A stretch of DNA of 64,000 bases from Lachnoclostridium edouardi (lineage in GTDB: Bacteria; Bacillota; Clostridia; Lachnospirales; Lachnospiraceae): positions 413,437 through 477,436 of the forward strand of contig NZ_OESQ01000001.1 in assembly GCF_900240245.1 (NCBI RefSeq), in the 5' to 3' direction. This document shows, piece by piece, positions 25,862 through 34,884 of the stretch. Each line of letters opens with the position of its first letter. The stretch's first letter is position 1. Below the pieces are notes generated by a model that was given only the letters and a program-made list of their open reading frames with translations, did not search any database and had not been told where the DNA came from. A program made the translations under genes and the position numbers.

Positions 25862-26737
25862 CTATTGATTCTTTAAAAAACCTTTCAGATCTTCTATGGA
25901 AAATGTATAGTTCTTATTGCAGAAATGACAATTCACCTCAATAGGTTTTCCATCCTGAATCATATCCTTAATTTCTTTTTCTCCAATGCTGATCAAGGCC
26001 TTCTCCACCCTCTCTCTGGTGCAGTTGCAGTAAAAATTTGCAGGCAGCTTTTCATTTATTTCCAGGCCAAAGTCTCCTAAAATATACTCTAATATCATTT
26101 CAGGAGTTTTTCCCTTATCCAGCATAGTAGTAACAGACTGAATTTCACCTAACTTTTTCTCCAAAGCAGATATGGCCTCCTCCGACGCGCCTGGAAGCAG
26201 CTGAATCATAAATCCTCCCGCCTGTTTTACTGTATTGTCCCGGTTCATCAATACGCCTAAGGCTACAGAAGACGGAGTCTGCTCTGATGTAGCATAATAA
26301 TAAGTTAAGTCCTCTGCAATCTCCCCTGTAACCAGGATTGTCTGTCCCACATAAGGCTCTTTCAGGCCTATATCCTTAATCACACTAAGCACTCCCACGC
26401 CTAGGGCTCCGCCTACATCCAGTTTCCCTTGGGCATTAGGAGGCAGCATCACAGAAGGATTAAACACATATCCCTTTACATTTCCCCCTGAATCTGCAGT
26501 GACCGTCAGCCCCTCAATAGGGCCGTCCCCCTGTATTTTTAAGGTAAGTATATCCTTTTCTCCCTTCATCATAACGCCCATCATAGCTCCTGCTGTTAAA
26601 AGCCTGCCAAGGGCTGCCGTAGCCACCGGGCTGGTATTGTGAACGCTTCTGGCATATTCTACTAAATCTTTTGTAGTAGCTGCAAACGCGCGGATCTGCC
26701 CGCCGGCGGCCGTAGCGCGGATAATATAATCTGACAT
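25862..26737 (-). CDS. hslO: redox-regulated chaperone Hsp33
   Basis: Hsp33 is a cytoplasmic holdase activated by disulfide formation under oxidative stress. The 291-residue protein starts MSDYIIRATAAGGQIRAF; the ATG at 26737 follows AAAGGGAG, and the longer in-frame start lacks a site. The C-terminal zinc switch is intact: YCNC followed by CHFC about 33 residues later. Family stretches GPIEGLTVTADSGGNVKGYV and PGASEEAISALE are present. It lies 19 bp after the methyltransferase gene. Confidence 0.96.
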   Translation of the reverse strand: MSDYIIRATAAGGQIRAFAATTKDLVEYARSVHNTSPVATAALGRLLTAGAMMGVMMKGEKDILTLKIQGDGPIEGLTVTADSGGNVKGYVFNPSVMLPPNAQGKLDVGGALGVGVLSVIKDIGLKEPYVGQTILVTGEIAEDLTYYYATSEQTPSSVALGVLMNRDNTVKQAGGFMIQLLPGASEEAISALEKKLGEIQSVTTMLDKGKTPEMILEYILGDFGLEINEKLPANFYCNCTRERVEKALISIGEKEIKDMIQDGKPIEVNCHFCNKNYTFSIEDLKGFLKNQ

Positions 26738-26756
26738 AAGTCTTCTCCCTTTCTCA

Positions 26757-27515
26757 CTAAAGATTTTTTCCCTGTTCTCTGGCAATCACATAGATTCTGT
26801 CGCTGTCACTGCCTGGCTCTTCCTTTGTAAATGCGCCGTAAACTGCCTCCAGCTTCATTCCTGCTTTCTCCAGAGACTCCTTTATCTTTTCCAAAGTATA
26901 AGCCCTTTGATAATGGGTTTCTGTATATTTTGAATATCTTCCGTCATCTTCCTTTATAAATAAAGCCAGGTCATATTCATTGATCTGAGTCTCTTTATCG
27001 TAAAAGTTGTCCCAGATAAAGCTGCTTTCTTCTCTATCCTCTGCAATAGTATGATCCCCCAGCAAATTTTCATATTTATAAACTGTATTTAAATCAAAAA
27101 TAAAAATGCCCTTTGGGTCCAGATAATTATTCACTAAAGAAAATACCTGAACCAAATCCTCATCATCTAATATATAATTTATAGAGTCACAAATGCTGAC
27201 CACAGCTTTTACTGTGCCGTACAGCTCAAATTCCCGCATATCCTGAAGCAAATATAAAATATCCCGGCCTGACCTTTCCTTTTTCTCCATAGCCAGCCCA
27301 AGCATCTCCTCAGATGCATCTACTCCTATCATATCATAGCCGTTTTCAGCTAACAGCTCTGTAAGCGTCCCTGTGCCGCAGCCTAAATCCAGCACCAGCC
27401 CTTCTTTTACGCCATATTCCACCAACAGCTCTGTCAGATAATCGCACCACTCTTCATATGGAATATTGTCCATAAATAAATCATACACTGCCGCAAATCC
27501 AGAATAAGCTTCCAT
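26757..27515 (-). CDS. class I SAM-dependent methyltransferase
   Basis: This protein of about 252 residues has the SAM-binding motif LDLGCGTGTLTELLA (about 42-56) and the acidic loop DMIGVDASEEML. The N-terminus MEAYSGFAAVYDLFMDNIPY is typical of a common Firmicutes methyltransferase group with unknown substrate. The ATG at 27515 follows AGGAAG; an upstream GTG overlaps the previous stop and is less likely. It lies in a run with the HAD phosphatase upstream and hslO downstream. Confidence 0.88.
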   Translation of the reverse strand: MEAYSGFAAVYDLFMDNIPYEEWCDYLTELLVEYGVKEGLVLDLGCGTGTLTELLAENGYDMIGVDASEEMLGLAMEKKERSGRDILYLLQDMREFELYGTVKAVVSICDSINYILDDEDLVQVFSLVNNYLDPKGIFIFDLNTVYKYENLLGDHTIAEDREESSFIWDNFYDKETQINEYDLALFIKEDDGRYSKYTETHYQRAYTLEKIKESLEKAGMKLEAVYGAFTKEEPGSDSDRIYVIAREQGKNL

Positions 27516-27526
27516 TGTTCTTCCTT

Positions 27527-28177
27527 TCACTGTTTAAGCAAAATATTCTTTAAATCCTCTACACTTTCAGCTACAGCCGCTGCGCCTGCTGCACACAGCT
27601 CCTGCCTGCTTCCAAATCCGTAAAGCACCCCGATGCAGCTAATGTGGTTTTCTCCGGCTCCTATACAGTCATGCTCCCTGTCTCCAACCATAACAGCCTC
27701 ATCTGGATTTTTTATATTCTGGTTTTCTAATACATATTGGATTACATCTCCCTTTTTCACTCTGGTTTCATCCAGATCCGCCCCTCCTATAAAGGAAAAA
27801 TACCTGGCCAAGTCCATGTGATCTAATATTCTTTTAGCGAAAACTTCTGGCTTAGAAGTAGCCACAAGCAGGGTAAAGCCTGCCTCCTTTAACTCACTTA
27901 ACATTTGACTGATTCCGTCATATACTTGATTTTCCAGCCATCCGGTAACAGAATAATATTCCCTGTACTTTTCAATTCCCTGGGCAGCTTTTTCTTCTGT
28001 AAATCCATAAAACTTCATAAAGCTGTCTTTTAAAGGAGGACCAATAAAAGGTGTAAGGCTATGTCTGTCCTCCACCTGAATTCCAAAGCTGTTTAAAGCA
28101 TATTCCACTGATTTTGTGATGCCCTCTTCAGGATCTGTAAGAGTTCCGTCTAAGTCAAAAAGTATATATTTCTTCAT
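27527..28177 (-). CDS. HAD-superfamily phosphatase (phosphoglycolate phosphatase-like)
   Basis: This 216-residue HAD hydrolase has motif I DLDGTLTD (8-15) with both aspartates, motif II VATSKP, and motif IV VMVGDREHD. The helical cap follows motif I, as in Gph/PpaX proteins. Substrate is likely a small phosphate ester or pyrophosphate; it cannot be named. The ATG at 28177 follows AAGGAAA; the 26-codon upstream extension has no support. It lies after the pckA terminator hairpin and begins the HAD-methyltransferase-hslO run. Confidence 0.88.
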   Translation of the reverse strand: MKKYILFDLDGTLTDPEEGITKSVEYALNSFGIQVEDRHSLTPFIGPPLKDSFMKFYGFTEEKAAQGIEKYREYYSVTGWLENQVYDGISQMLSELKEAGFTLLVATSKPEVFAKRILDHMDLARYFSFIGGADLDETRVKKGDVIQYVLENQNIKNPDEAVMVGDREHDCIGAGENHISCIGVLYGFGSRQELCAAGAAAVAESVEDLKNILLKQ

Positions 28178-28239
28178 ACAGCTAAATTTCCTTTCTTGAT
28201 CTGCCCCAGCTTTTTCCACTGTCTGAAAACTGACATATG

Positions 28240-28271
28240 GAAAACGGCTGGTCAAAATTCCGACCAGCCGT
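28240..28271 (-). terminator. pckA terminator
   Basis: Perfect 10-bp stem ACGGCTGGTC (28244-28253) and GACCAGCCGT (28262-28271), followed on the minus strand by TTTTCC. It lies just after the pckA stop codon. Confidence 0.75.
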
Positions 28272-28285
28272 CTAAGGTTATCAAA

Positions 28286-29977
28286 TTATTTTAATTCGTC
28301 AACAACCTTCTGGATTGCTGCTAAAGCATCATCTGGCAGTTTGTCATAACCGTCTTTCTTAACACCAAATTCTTTGATCTCATTTACACGGTCATTCATA
28401 CGAGCCTTCAGCTGCTCTACGTAGTTAGAATCGTTCATATCTGGAACAAATCCTTCCCAATCGAAGATTTCAATATCAGTGAATGGTCCCCACTGTTTGA
28501 ACTCAGCCTTCTTCTCAACGATTGCTTCCAGAATGCCTAATGTATCTTTTGGCTGAACCTTCTTGCCCATAAAGTCGCCTGTGTTGATAATGTAGCAATC
28601 TACATTCTTCTCTTCAACCAGCTTTTTGAACTTCTCATAGTCATTTGCCAGAGGATAAGTTCTGAATGGGTTAGCGTAAGGAACTACTACTAACTTGTTA
28701 GGATCTACGCCTGGAGCAAGACGCTCTGCTGTAGAACGCTTTGTTGCCAGAGTAGCGCCCATAACAGATGCCAGGGAAGCGCCTTTCAGTTTTACTACTG
28801 GTGGAATTGTTGGGTCTTTCATAATCCAGAAAATAGCGTTAACTGGCTCTTCAATCTTGTCCACACGGTTTGGCGCCCATAATTTAGACTTGATTGCACG
28901 GCCGTTGCCGTTTCTGATATCTTCTGTAACCAGCTGAACTTTTCCGTCCTCATCTAATGTAGCGGAGCAGTTCTGAGCTGTTAAAAGGAACTTGTTATCT
29001 GGGCAGCCAGCAGGATAATCCTGTGTCTTATCAAAATATGTTGGCTCTAATGCGATAGATGCACATGTATCTGTGTTAATGATGAAAGCATCGTCATGGA
29101 GAACCTTGATCTCGTATTTGCCATTGTGTTTTGCATGTGTTAAGGTAGATTTTCCGGAGCCTGACAGACCGTATACAGAAGCAACATACTTACTTCCGTC
29201 AGCCAGTGTGTACTCTTTCTGTCCGCCGTGGCAGGAAGCATAACCGTTGCGGTTTGCAATAGCCCAAGCCATTGTCAGAGTGCCTTTCTTATGCTCGCCA
29301 AAGTATCTCATACCAAGGATGCAAGCACAGTTCTGGTCTGTGTTGAAATAGCACAGAGTCTGAGGATCGCTTAAACAGCTGTAATCAACGCCTGGCCGCT
29401 CTGCTGGGAACCACTGTGGATCAGAGAAGATATAAATATCTGCTTCTTTTCCATCGCCAACCATCTTAGAATCTCTGTACATCTTTACATACTCATCAGA
29501 CATATACTGGAAGTTCAGCATCCAGGAGTACATAATATTCTCTTCACCCTGTGGAATTAACAGGTGAGCTTTTACCATAAACTCTGGATCCAGTCCTACA
29601 TATACCTCTGCGTGGTACATTTTTTTCCAACGGGACTGATAAATAGCATCCATAGCTACCTTGTCCAAAGCTGCGCAATCTACGCCTGGCTCGCCTGCAA
29701 TACGACGTGCTGCTGCGTAACGTCCTGTAATAGCGCCGTCATTAAATAATAAAACTTTTGCGTCTTTCTCAAGACCAAACTCCTCGCCTCTGTATACAGG
29801 CATGTCTGTAACAACTGTACCTGGGGAGTTCTTTGCTAAGTTATAAGCCTCTTTTAATGTGTTAACCTTTACAACGTTGTTGCCATAAAAAGCCGCTTCA
29901 ATAATAGATCTGGTTTTAGCAAAACCTGGCTTGCCTGCACCAATTTCATTCAGCGGATAATAAGCTTTAGTTGCCAT
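28286..29977 (-). CDS. pckA: phosphoenolpyruvate carboxykinase (ATP)
   Basis: The enzyme interconverts oxaloacetate plus ATP and phosphoenolpyruvate plus CO2; in gut Clostridia it often runs toward oxaloacetate. The 563-residue protein has the kinase P-loop YGLSGSGKSTL (about 269-279) and a divergent metal-binding stretch KVLHDDAFIINTD in place of the textbook DDEHGW form. It also has the PEPCK stretch HGGQKEYTLADGS. Slightly longer than the 540-residue enteric enzyme. A very good promoter (30015-30043) and an upstream palindrome (30062-30083) suggest regulated expression; an AAGGAGG site precedes the ATG. Confidence 0.93.
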   Translation of the reverse strand: MATKAYYPLNEIGAGKPGFAKTRSIIEAAFYGNNVVKVNTLKEAYNLAKNSPGTVVTDMPVYRGEEFGLEKDAKVLLFNDGAITGRYAAARRIAGEPGVDCAALDKVAMDAIYQSRWKKMYHAEVYVGLDPEFMVKAHLLIPQGEENIMYSWMLNFQYMSDEYVKMYRDSKMVGDGKEADIYIFSDPQWFPAERPGVDYSCLSDPQTLCYFNTDQNCACILGMRYFGEHKKGTLTMAWAIANRNGYASCHGGQKEYTLADGSKYVASVYGLSGSGKSTLTHAKHNGKYEIKVLHDDAFIINTDTCASIALEPTYFDKTQDYPAGCPDNKFLLTAQNCSATLDEDGKVQLVTEDIRNGNGRAIKSKLWAPNRVDKIEEPVNAIFWIMKDPTIPPVVKLKGASLASVMGATLATKRSTAERLAPGVDPNKLVVVPYANPFRTYPLANDYEKFKKLVEEKNVDCYIINTGDFMGKKVQPKDTLGILEAIVEKKAEFKQWGPFTDIEIFDWEGFVPDMNDSNYVEQLKARMNDRVNEIKEFGVKKDGYDKLPDDALAAIQKVVDELK

Positions 29978-30014
29978 TGGATAAATCCTCCTTCTTTAAT
30001 CAGTATTCGCTTAT

Positions 30015-30043
30015 ATTATGGCATTAGGCATGAAAAATGTCAA
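30015..30043 (-). promoter_or_regulatory. pckA promoter
   Basis: On the minus strand, -35 TTGACA (30043-30038), 17-bp spacer, -10 CATAAT (30020-30015), about 38 bp upstream of the pckA ATG. Confidence 0.85.
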
Positions 30044-30061
30044 CAATTTGTTCTTGAAAAA

Positions 30062-30083
30062 CAGCATTGTATACAATATGCTG
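30062..30083. promoter_or_regulatory. 22-bp dyad upstream of the pckA -35 (candidate operator)
   Basis: A 12-bp perfect palindrome ATTGTATACAAT (30066-30077) sits in a longer near-perfect dyad from CAGC (30062) to GCTG (30083). It lies about 19 bp upstream of the -35 box, a position that would suit an activator or a looping repressor. The binding protein is unknown. Confidence 0.55.
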
Positions 30084-30146
30084 TATTATGCCTGAAAATT
30101 TCTTCAATAAATTTTCATTTAATCTTTTTATTTTCTACAAATACTA

Positions 30147-30190
30147 CAAAAAGCGGCGGCTTATGGAAATAATATCCACAAACCGCCGCT
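30147..30190 (-). terminator. terminator of the SleB-like gene
   Basis: AGCGGCGG (30152-30159) pairs with CCGCCGCT (30183-30190), extended inward by TCCATAA/TTGTGGA pairing. A T-run follows on the minus strand. Confidence 0.75.
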
Positions 30191-30217
30191 GCCTGTTTCA
30201 TAAGTACATGAATCTTT

Positions 30218-31087
30218 TTATCTGTAAAACTGATGTCTGTCATGTTCAAAAAGATAAGTGAGACGACTGTCAAACCACTTAACCGCTCCTGACCGGGATC
30301 TTCCCCGATTCATAAAGTAAAGAGCTCCCTGAGAATAATCCTCACCTGCCAGCGCTCTGTCTACGCACTGCTTTGTCTCCTCTGTAACCTTTACCCGGTT
30401 AATGTTTCCGTTGGAAACTGGTGAAAATTGAGACGGCTGATATACAACCGCTGTTACACTGTTTGGAAACTCTGAGCTTCTCACCCGATTCAGAATAACG
30501 TTCGCCACTAAAATCCGGCCTTTTTCATCGCAAATTCCGGCTTCTGCCTGGACAATTTTCAAAAGTACATTGTAATCTTCCTCTGAAAGCGACGTTCTGG
30601 CCGCATTTTTTCGTGCCTCTTCCTCCGCCTGCAGTCTGGCGGCCTCTGCCTCCTGTCTGGCTCTCTCTTCTTCCTGACGCACAAACTCCAGCTTTGTCTC
30701 TTCTGCCTGAGCCTTCATCAGCTCATCCATTGCCTGTTTTTTGCGCACATCTCTTTCTAAAATACTTCCCGCAAAAAGCTGTCCGTCTCTCCGCGAATCT
30801 GAATCAGTAAGTTCAACTCGTATTTTTGCTTCTGTAATCATGTTCATTTCTTCCGGGGCTGTTTCTCCCTCATCTTCCTCTAAAGACTGAGGCACCGTTT
30901 CCGCATATGCAGATATAACACTTCTTCCTCCTGTGCCAAATCCGTTGGACGTTAATGTAATTACAGTCACTACGGCTGCCATAGAAACAAAAACTGCTGC
31001 AGTGCGATACATTTTCTTCGTCACTGTCACTGCCATCTTTTTAATGAAACGATAAATACCCTGAAGAAAAGAAAAAATTGTCAGCAT
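30218..31087 (-). CDS. SleB-type cell wall hydrolase
   Basis: This 289-residue protein has an N-terminal membrane anchor or signal (about 27-46, AAVFVSMAAVVTVITL). A charged coiled-coil stretch rich in Q, E, R and A follows (about 115-160). The C-terminal Hydrolase_2 domain (about 165-289) contains LLKIVQAEAGICDEKGRI and ILNRVRSSEFPNSV. SleB/CwlJ domains cleave peptidoglycan, as lytic transglycosylases or amidases; in spore formers they act in cortex lysis, but vegetative homologues exist. The ATG at 31087 has AGAGGAG upstream. It is monocistronic between a promoter (31185-31214) and a terminator. Confidence 0.88.
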   Translation of the reverse strand: MLTIFSFLQGIYRFIKKMAVTVTKKMYRTAAVFVSMAAVVTVITLTSNGFGTGGRSVISAYAETVPQSLEEDEGETAPEEMNMITEAKIRVELTDSDSRRDGQLFAGSILERDVRKKQAMDELMKAQAEETKLEFVRQEEERARQEAEAARLQAEEEARKNAARTSLSEEDYNVLLKIVQAEAGICDEKGRILVANVILNRVRSSEFPNSVTAVVYQPSQFSPVSNGNINRVKVTEETKQCVDRALAGEDYSQGALYFMNRGRSRSGAVKWFDSRLTYLFEHDRHQFYR

Positions 31088-31184
31088 ACATACTCCTCTT
31101 TTCTTATTTTCTTCTTTGTCCCAAAGCTGCCGCGCAAATTTTCTTTGCACACATGTCTTTGGTTTCTTTGGGGTGACGCTGGTA

Positions 31185-31214
31185 ATTATATGGGAGCAAG
31201 TAAAAAAAAGTCAA
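31185..31214 (-). promoter_or_regulatory. promoter of the SleB-like gene
   Basis: On the minus strand, -35 TTGACT (31214-31209), 18-bp T-rich spacer, -10 TATAAT (31190-31185). The further upstream stretch to 31379 is AT-rich with two GTTAAC sites and no gene that I can see. Confidence 0.75.
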
Positions 31215-31379
31215 TGGAGTTTTTACAATTTTGTCATATATTTTTTACTTCTTTCCTTGATTTTCTTTCTCATTTAGTTAACTTTTCTAATTATAGCTGA
31301 TTTATTCTCCTATTTTTAGTCCAGTATGCCAATTTTATTTTTACAAAAGTATTACATATTTGTTAACTATAACAACATA

Positions 31380-31412
31380 AAAAAAAGAGCCTTTTTTGTC
31401 GGCTCTTTTTTA
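31380..31412 (-). terminator. terminator of the thrS-HAD-ybaK stretch
   Basis: AAAAAAGAGCC (31381-31391) pairs with GGCTCTTTTTT (31401-31411). It has T-runs on both strands and lies right after the ybaK stop codon. Confidence 0.88.
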
Positions 31413-31419
31413 TGTAAAT

Positions 31420-31893
31420 CTATTCTTTTGTCAGAGGTACAAATTTCCCTCCCACATATTTGGCTAAATCTTCAGGATTTAGAATAATTTGTTTTCCTCG
31501 CATACCGGCGCTGACAGCAATTTTTTCAAACAGCACAGCAGTTTCTTCTATATAAGTAGGAAACTTTTTTTTCATGCCTATAGGGGAACACCCTCCTCTA
31601 ATATAACCGGTTACACTTAATAAGTCCTTTACAGGAAGCATCTCCACCTTTTTCTCTCCTGCCGCCTTGGCTGTCTTTTTTAAATCCAGCTCTTCATCTA
31701 CAGGAATACAGCACACCAAATATCCGTTTTTTTCTCCTTTTAAAACTAAGGTTTTGTAGACGCTGTCATGGTCCGCTCCCATAATATCAGCGGCATGGGA
31801 GCCTGAAAGATCATTTTCATCTACTTCGTATTCTTTTTCTTCATATTCAATCCCCGCCTGATCTAACAGGCGGCATACATTTGTTTTTTCCAT
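31420..31893 (-). CDS. ybaK: Cys-tRNA(Pro)/Cys-tRNA(Cys) deacylase YbaK/EbsC
   Basis: YbaK removes cysteine wrongly loaded on tRNA(Pro). The protein of about 157 residues matches the family, with the substrate-anchoring lysine in DSVYKTLVLKG (about Lys47), and the family's glycine-rich GYIRGGCSPIGMKKKFP and AGMRGKQIILNPEDL stretches. The ATG at 31893 follows AAAAAGGACAG; an ATG eight codons upstream is possible. It is the last gene downstream of the HAD gene, 27 bp away. Confidence 0.93.
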   Translation of the reverse strand: MEKTNVCRLLDQAGIEYEEKEYEVDENDLSGSHAADIMGADHDSVYKTLVLKGEKNGYLVCCIPVDEELDLKKTAKAAGEKKVEMLPVKDLLSVTGYIRGGCSPIGMKKKFPTYIEETAVLFEKIAVSAGMRGKQIILNPEDLAKYVGGKFVPLTKE

Positions 31894-31920
31894 AAGAATT
31901 CTGTCCTTTTTATACAAGCT

Positions 31921-32733
31921 TTACTTCTGTTTTAATGCTGACATAAATTTATGTCTTTGCTCCTTCTCATATTCGCCTTTGTAAGTTCTGTCTAAGAAAC
32001 GCTGGAAAGCCTGATCTTTTAAGCATTTCCAGGATTGTTCTTCCTCCTGAATCACTACGGGGAAAAACAAAACTCCACATTTGTCTGCAGCTTTCCCGTC
32101 TCCAGGCGCGTCTCCAATCATCAGCACGCAGTCTTTTTCATAGCCCTGCTCTAAAAGCCGGCTGATACACACAGATTTAGAACCGCAGTCTTGAGCCATA
32201 ATCTCCTTTACCAGGCTGATTAATCCAGTGCGCCCCCATTCTCTCTCCAAAGCCTCCCTGTTAGCAGACGACACTACCGCCAAATCTGCATACTGGGACA
32301 TATATTCTAATGTCTCCCTTACCCCGTTAAAAGGGCTGCTGTCAGGCAAGGCCTTAATTGCGGCATTTACGCATAAGGACCACTGTAAAATTTTCTTTAA
32401 TAAGGGACTGCCTGTTTCTTCTATTCTTTTCTCCAAAGCAGCGTTGGAAAAGCTTGGAGACTCCTTCAGCCACAAGCTGAAGTCGCTTATATCTTCTTCT
32501 AAAATCCCCCGCTCCATACAGGCCTTCATAGTCAGCTCCAGGCCGGGAAACCTGTTAATTCCTCTGGTTTCTGAATAAAGACTGATTTGGCTCCAAAGCT
32601 TTAACACTTCTTCTCTGTAAGCTTCCAGCCCCCAGGCTTTTACCATTTCTGGTCCAAAGCACAGCTTATGCTTACAATCCATTGTATCCATTGCACATCC
32701 ATCTGAATCTACACATACCAGGTATTTTTTCAT
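31921..32733 (-). CDS. HAD-superfamily hydrolase
   Basis: This protein of about 270 residues has a variant HAD motif I, VDSDGCAMDTMDCKHK. The first aspartate is kept, but the second acidic position is in DSDG rather than DxDGT. Motif II is VVSSANREAL and motif IV is MIGDAPGDGKAA. The large helical cap and GINRFPGLELTMK resemble a group of HAD proteins common in Clostridia without known substrate. The ATG at 32733 has AGGAAG upstream. It has its own promoter (32805-32833) after the thrS hairpin. Confidence 0.82.
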   Translation of the reverse strand: MKKYLVCVDSDGCAMDTMDCKHKLCFGPEMVKAWGLEAYREEVLKLWSQISLYSETRGINRFPGLELTMKACMERGILEEDISDFSLWLKESPSFSNAALEKRIEETGSPLLKKILQWSLCVNAAIKALPDSSPFNGVRETLEYMSQYADLAVVSSANREALEREWGRTGLISLVKEIMAQDCGSKSVCISRLLEQGYEKDCVLMIGDAPGDGKAADKCGVLFFPVVIQEEEQSWKCLKDQAFQRFLDRTYKGEYEKEQRHKFMSALKQK

Positions 32734-32804
32734 ATATTTTCTTCCTTTCCTGTACACTGACTTTCACTGGCAAAAGCCCATTGAGGCAGATATTTTATCA
32801 GATA

Positions 32805-32833
32805 ATTATATTACAGGCGAGAATATTTTTCAA
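32805..32833 (-). promoter_or_regulatory. promoter of the HAD-ybaK pair
   Basis: On the minus strand, -35 TTGAAA (32833-32828), 17-bp spacer ending TGTAA, -10 TATAAT (32810-32805). Confidence 0.7.
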
Positions 32834-32855
32834 CAAATATTGTCAAATAGCAAGA

Positions 32856-32900
32856 GCGCCGGAAAATAACCGGTTGATCTCCCCTGCTATTTTCCAGCGC
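32856..32900 (-). terminator. hairpin after thrS
   Basis: A 13-bp stem, GCGCCGGAAAATA (32856-32868) with TATTTTCCAGCGC (32888-32900), one wobble pair. The T-run after it on the minus strand is poor (TCTTGCTATTT), so it may be a weak terminator or an mRNA 3'-end protector. Confidence 0.55.
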
Positions 32901-32920
32901 CCTGTACATTGACAATTTAA

Positions 32921-34831
32921 TTAATGGATTTCCTTTGTTTGAATTTCTTTCTTTATATCAGCAATAAAATCTGCCAATGCCTTCTGTCCTTCATCTCCCT
33001 GGCTTCTGCTTCTTACTGCCACCAGGCCTTCCTCTTCTTCCTTCTGTCCTGCTACCAGCATATAAGGAATTTTCTCCAGCTGTGCAGAGCGGATCTTATA
33101 ACCGATTTTTTCTGAACGTGTGTCGATTTCGCAGCGGATGTTTTCTGCCTCCAAAGCCTTTTTCACCTTCTCTGCATAATCAATATACTTGTCAGAAATA
33201 GGCAGTATTTTTACTTGCACAGGGGCCAACCATGTTGGGAATGCTCCTGCAAAATGCTCTGTTAAAATGCCCAGGAATCTTTCAATAGATCCAAAGGCAA
33301 CACGGTGAATCATAATAGGTCTGTGCTTCTCTCCGTCTGCCCCCATATATTCCAATTCAAATCGCTGAGGAAGCTGGAAATCCAGCTGGATTGTTCCGCA
33401 CTGCCATGTTCTTCCAATAGCGTCTACCAGGTGGAAGTCAATTTTAGGGCCGTAGAAGGCTCCGTCTCCCTCGTTTACTACATAATCTAAGCCTAATTCA
33501 TCTAAAGCGCTTCTTAAACCTTCTGTAGCCATCTCCCAGTCTTCATCGCTGCCCATACTGTCCTCTGGCCTTGTGGAAAGCTCTACATGGTATTTAAATC
33601 CAAACAGGGAATATACTTCGTTAATCAGTCTGGCTACTCCCATAATTTCTTCCTTGATTTGATCAGGAGTCATAAAAATATGGGCGTCGTCCTGTGTAAA
33701 GCAGCGGACACGCATGAGGCCGTGAAGCTGTCCTGACTTTTCATGTCTGTGAACCAGTCCCAGCTCTCCCATGCGGAGAGGAAGATCTCTGTAGGAACGA
33801 GGTTCAGAGGCGTAAACTAAAACTCCTCCAGGACAGTTCATTGGCTTTACTGCATAATCCTCGCCGTCAATGACTGTTGTATACATATTGTCTTTATAGT
33901 GATCCCAGTGACCTGATGTTTCCCAAAGGCTTCTGTTTAAAATAATCGGAGTGGAAATCTCTACATAGCCGGCTTTTTTGTGAATTTCTCTCCAGTATTC
34001 CAGCAATGTATTTTTTAAAGCCATTCCCTTTGGAAGGAAAAATGGGAATCCAGGACCTGCATCGTGCATCATAAACAGACCTAATTCTCTGCCCAGCTTT
34101 CTGTGATCTCTTTTCTTTGCTTCTTCCATCATAGTAATGTAAGCTTCCAGATCAGCCTTTTTGCCAAATGCTGTTCCGTAAATACGCGTAAGCATTTTGT
34201 TTTTTTCGCTGCCTCTCCAGTAAGCTCCAGCCAGGCTTGTAAGCTTATAAGCCTTCCCTAAGTCCTTTGTGTTCATTAAATGAGGGCCTGCGCACAGATC
34301 TGTAAATTCTCCTTGGCTGTAAAAGCTGATTTCCGCATCCTCCGGCAGATCTTCAATCAGTTCCACTTTATACGGCTCCTGTTTTTCCTCCATAAAAGCA
34401 ATAGCCTCTTGTCTTGGCTTTGTAAAGCGCTGAATCGGATGAGCCTCTTTTACAATCTTTTTCATCTCCCCTTCAATCTTTTCCAGATCTTCTGCTGTTA
34501 AAGGATTCTCCGGGTCCACATCATAGTAAAAACCATCTGCAATAGAAGGTCCGATAGCCAGCTTTGTATTTGGGAATAAACGCTTTACTGCCTGAGCCAT
34601 TACGTGGCTGGCTGTGTGGCGCAGGGCTGCCAGTCCCTCTGGATCATTGGCTGTGCAGATGTTCAGACTGCAGTCTTTCTCTATTACAGTTCTTAAATCT
34701 GCTGTTTCCCCGTCTACTACGCCTACACATGCCACTCTGGCCAGGCCTTCGCTTAGGTCCTTTGCAATGTCGATAATAGACATTGGCTGCTGATACTCTT
34801 TTACAGAGCCGTCTTTCAGTGTAATTTTCAT
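32921..34831 (-). CDS. thrS: threonyl-tRNA synthetase
   Basis: Class II aminoacyl-tRNA synthetase of about 636 residues. It has an N-terminal TGS domain (MKITLKDGSVKEY), the editing domain with HTASHVMAQAVKRLF, the catalytic core with MNCPGGVLVYA and RVRCFTQDDAHIF, and a C-terminal anticodon-binding domain. The ATG at 34831 follows AAAGGAG; the earlier in-frame start would sit in the T-box terminator region. Expression is controlled by the T-box leader at 34885-35150. Confidence 0.97.
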   Translation of the reverse strand: MKITLKDGSVKEYQQPMSIIDIAKDLSEGLARVACVGVVDGETADLRTVIEKDCSLNICTANDPEGLAALRHTASHVMAQAVKRLFPNTKLAIGPSIADGFYYDVDPENPLTAEDLEKIEGEMKKIVKEAHPIQRFTKPRQEAIAFMEEKQEPYKVELIEDLPEDAEISFYSQGEFTDLCAGPHLMNTKDLGKAYKLTSLAGAYWRGSEKNKMLTRIYGTAFGKKADLEAYITMMEEAKKRDHRKLGRELGLFMMHDAGPGFPFFLPKGMALKNTLLEYWREIHKKAGYVEISTPIILNRSLWETSGHWDHYKDNMYTTVIDGEDYAVKPMNCPGGVLVYASEPRSYRDLPLRMGELGLVHRHEKSGQLHGLMRVRCFTQDDAHIFMTPDQIKEEIMGVARLINEVYSLFGFKYHVELSTRPEDSMGSDEDWEMATEGLRSALDELGLDYVVNEGDGAFYGPKIDFHLVDAIGRTWQCGTIQLDFQLPQRFELEYMGADGEKHRPIMIHRVAFGSIERFLGILTEHFAGAFPTWLAPVQVKILPISDKYIDYAEKVKKALEAENIRCEIDTRSEKIGYKIRSAQLEKIPYMLVAGQKEEEEGLVAVRSRSQGDEGQKALADFIADIKKEIQTKEIH

Positions 34832-34884
34832 ATTATTTTCTCCTTTTACATAAAAAGTGTGCATCCTGCCGGGGGTACTTTCCT

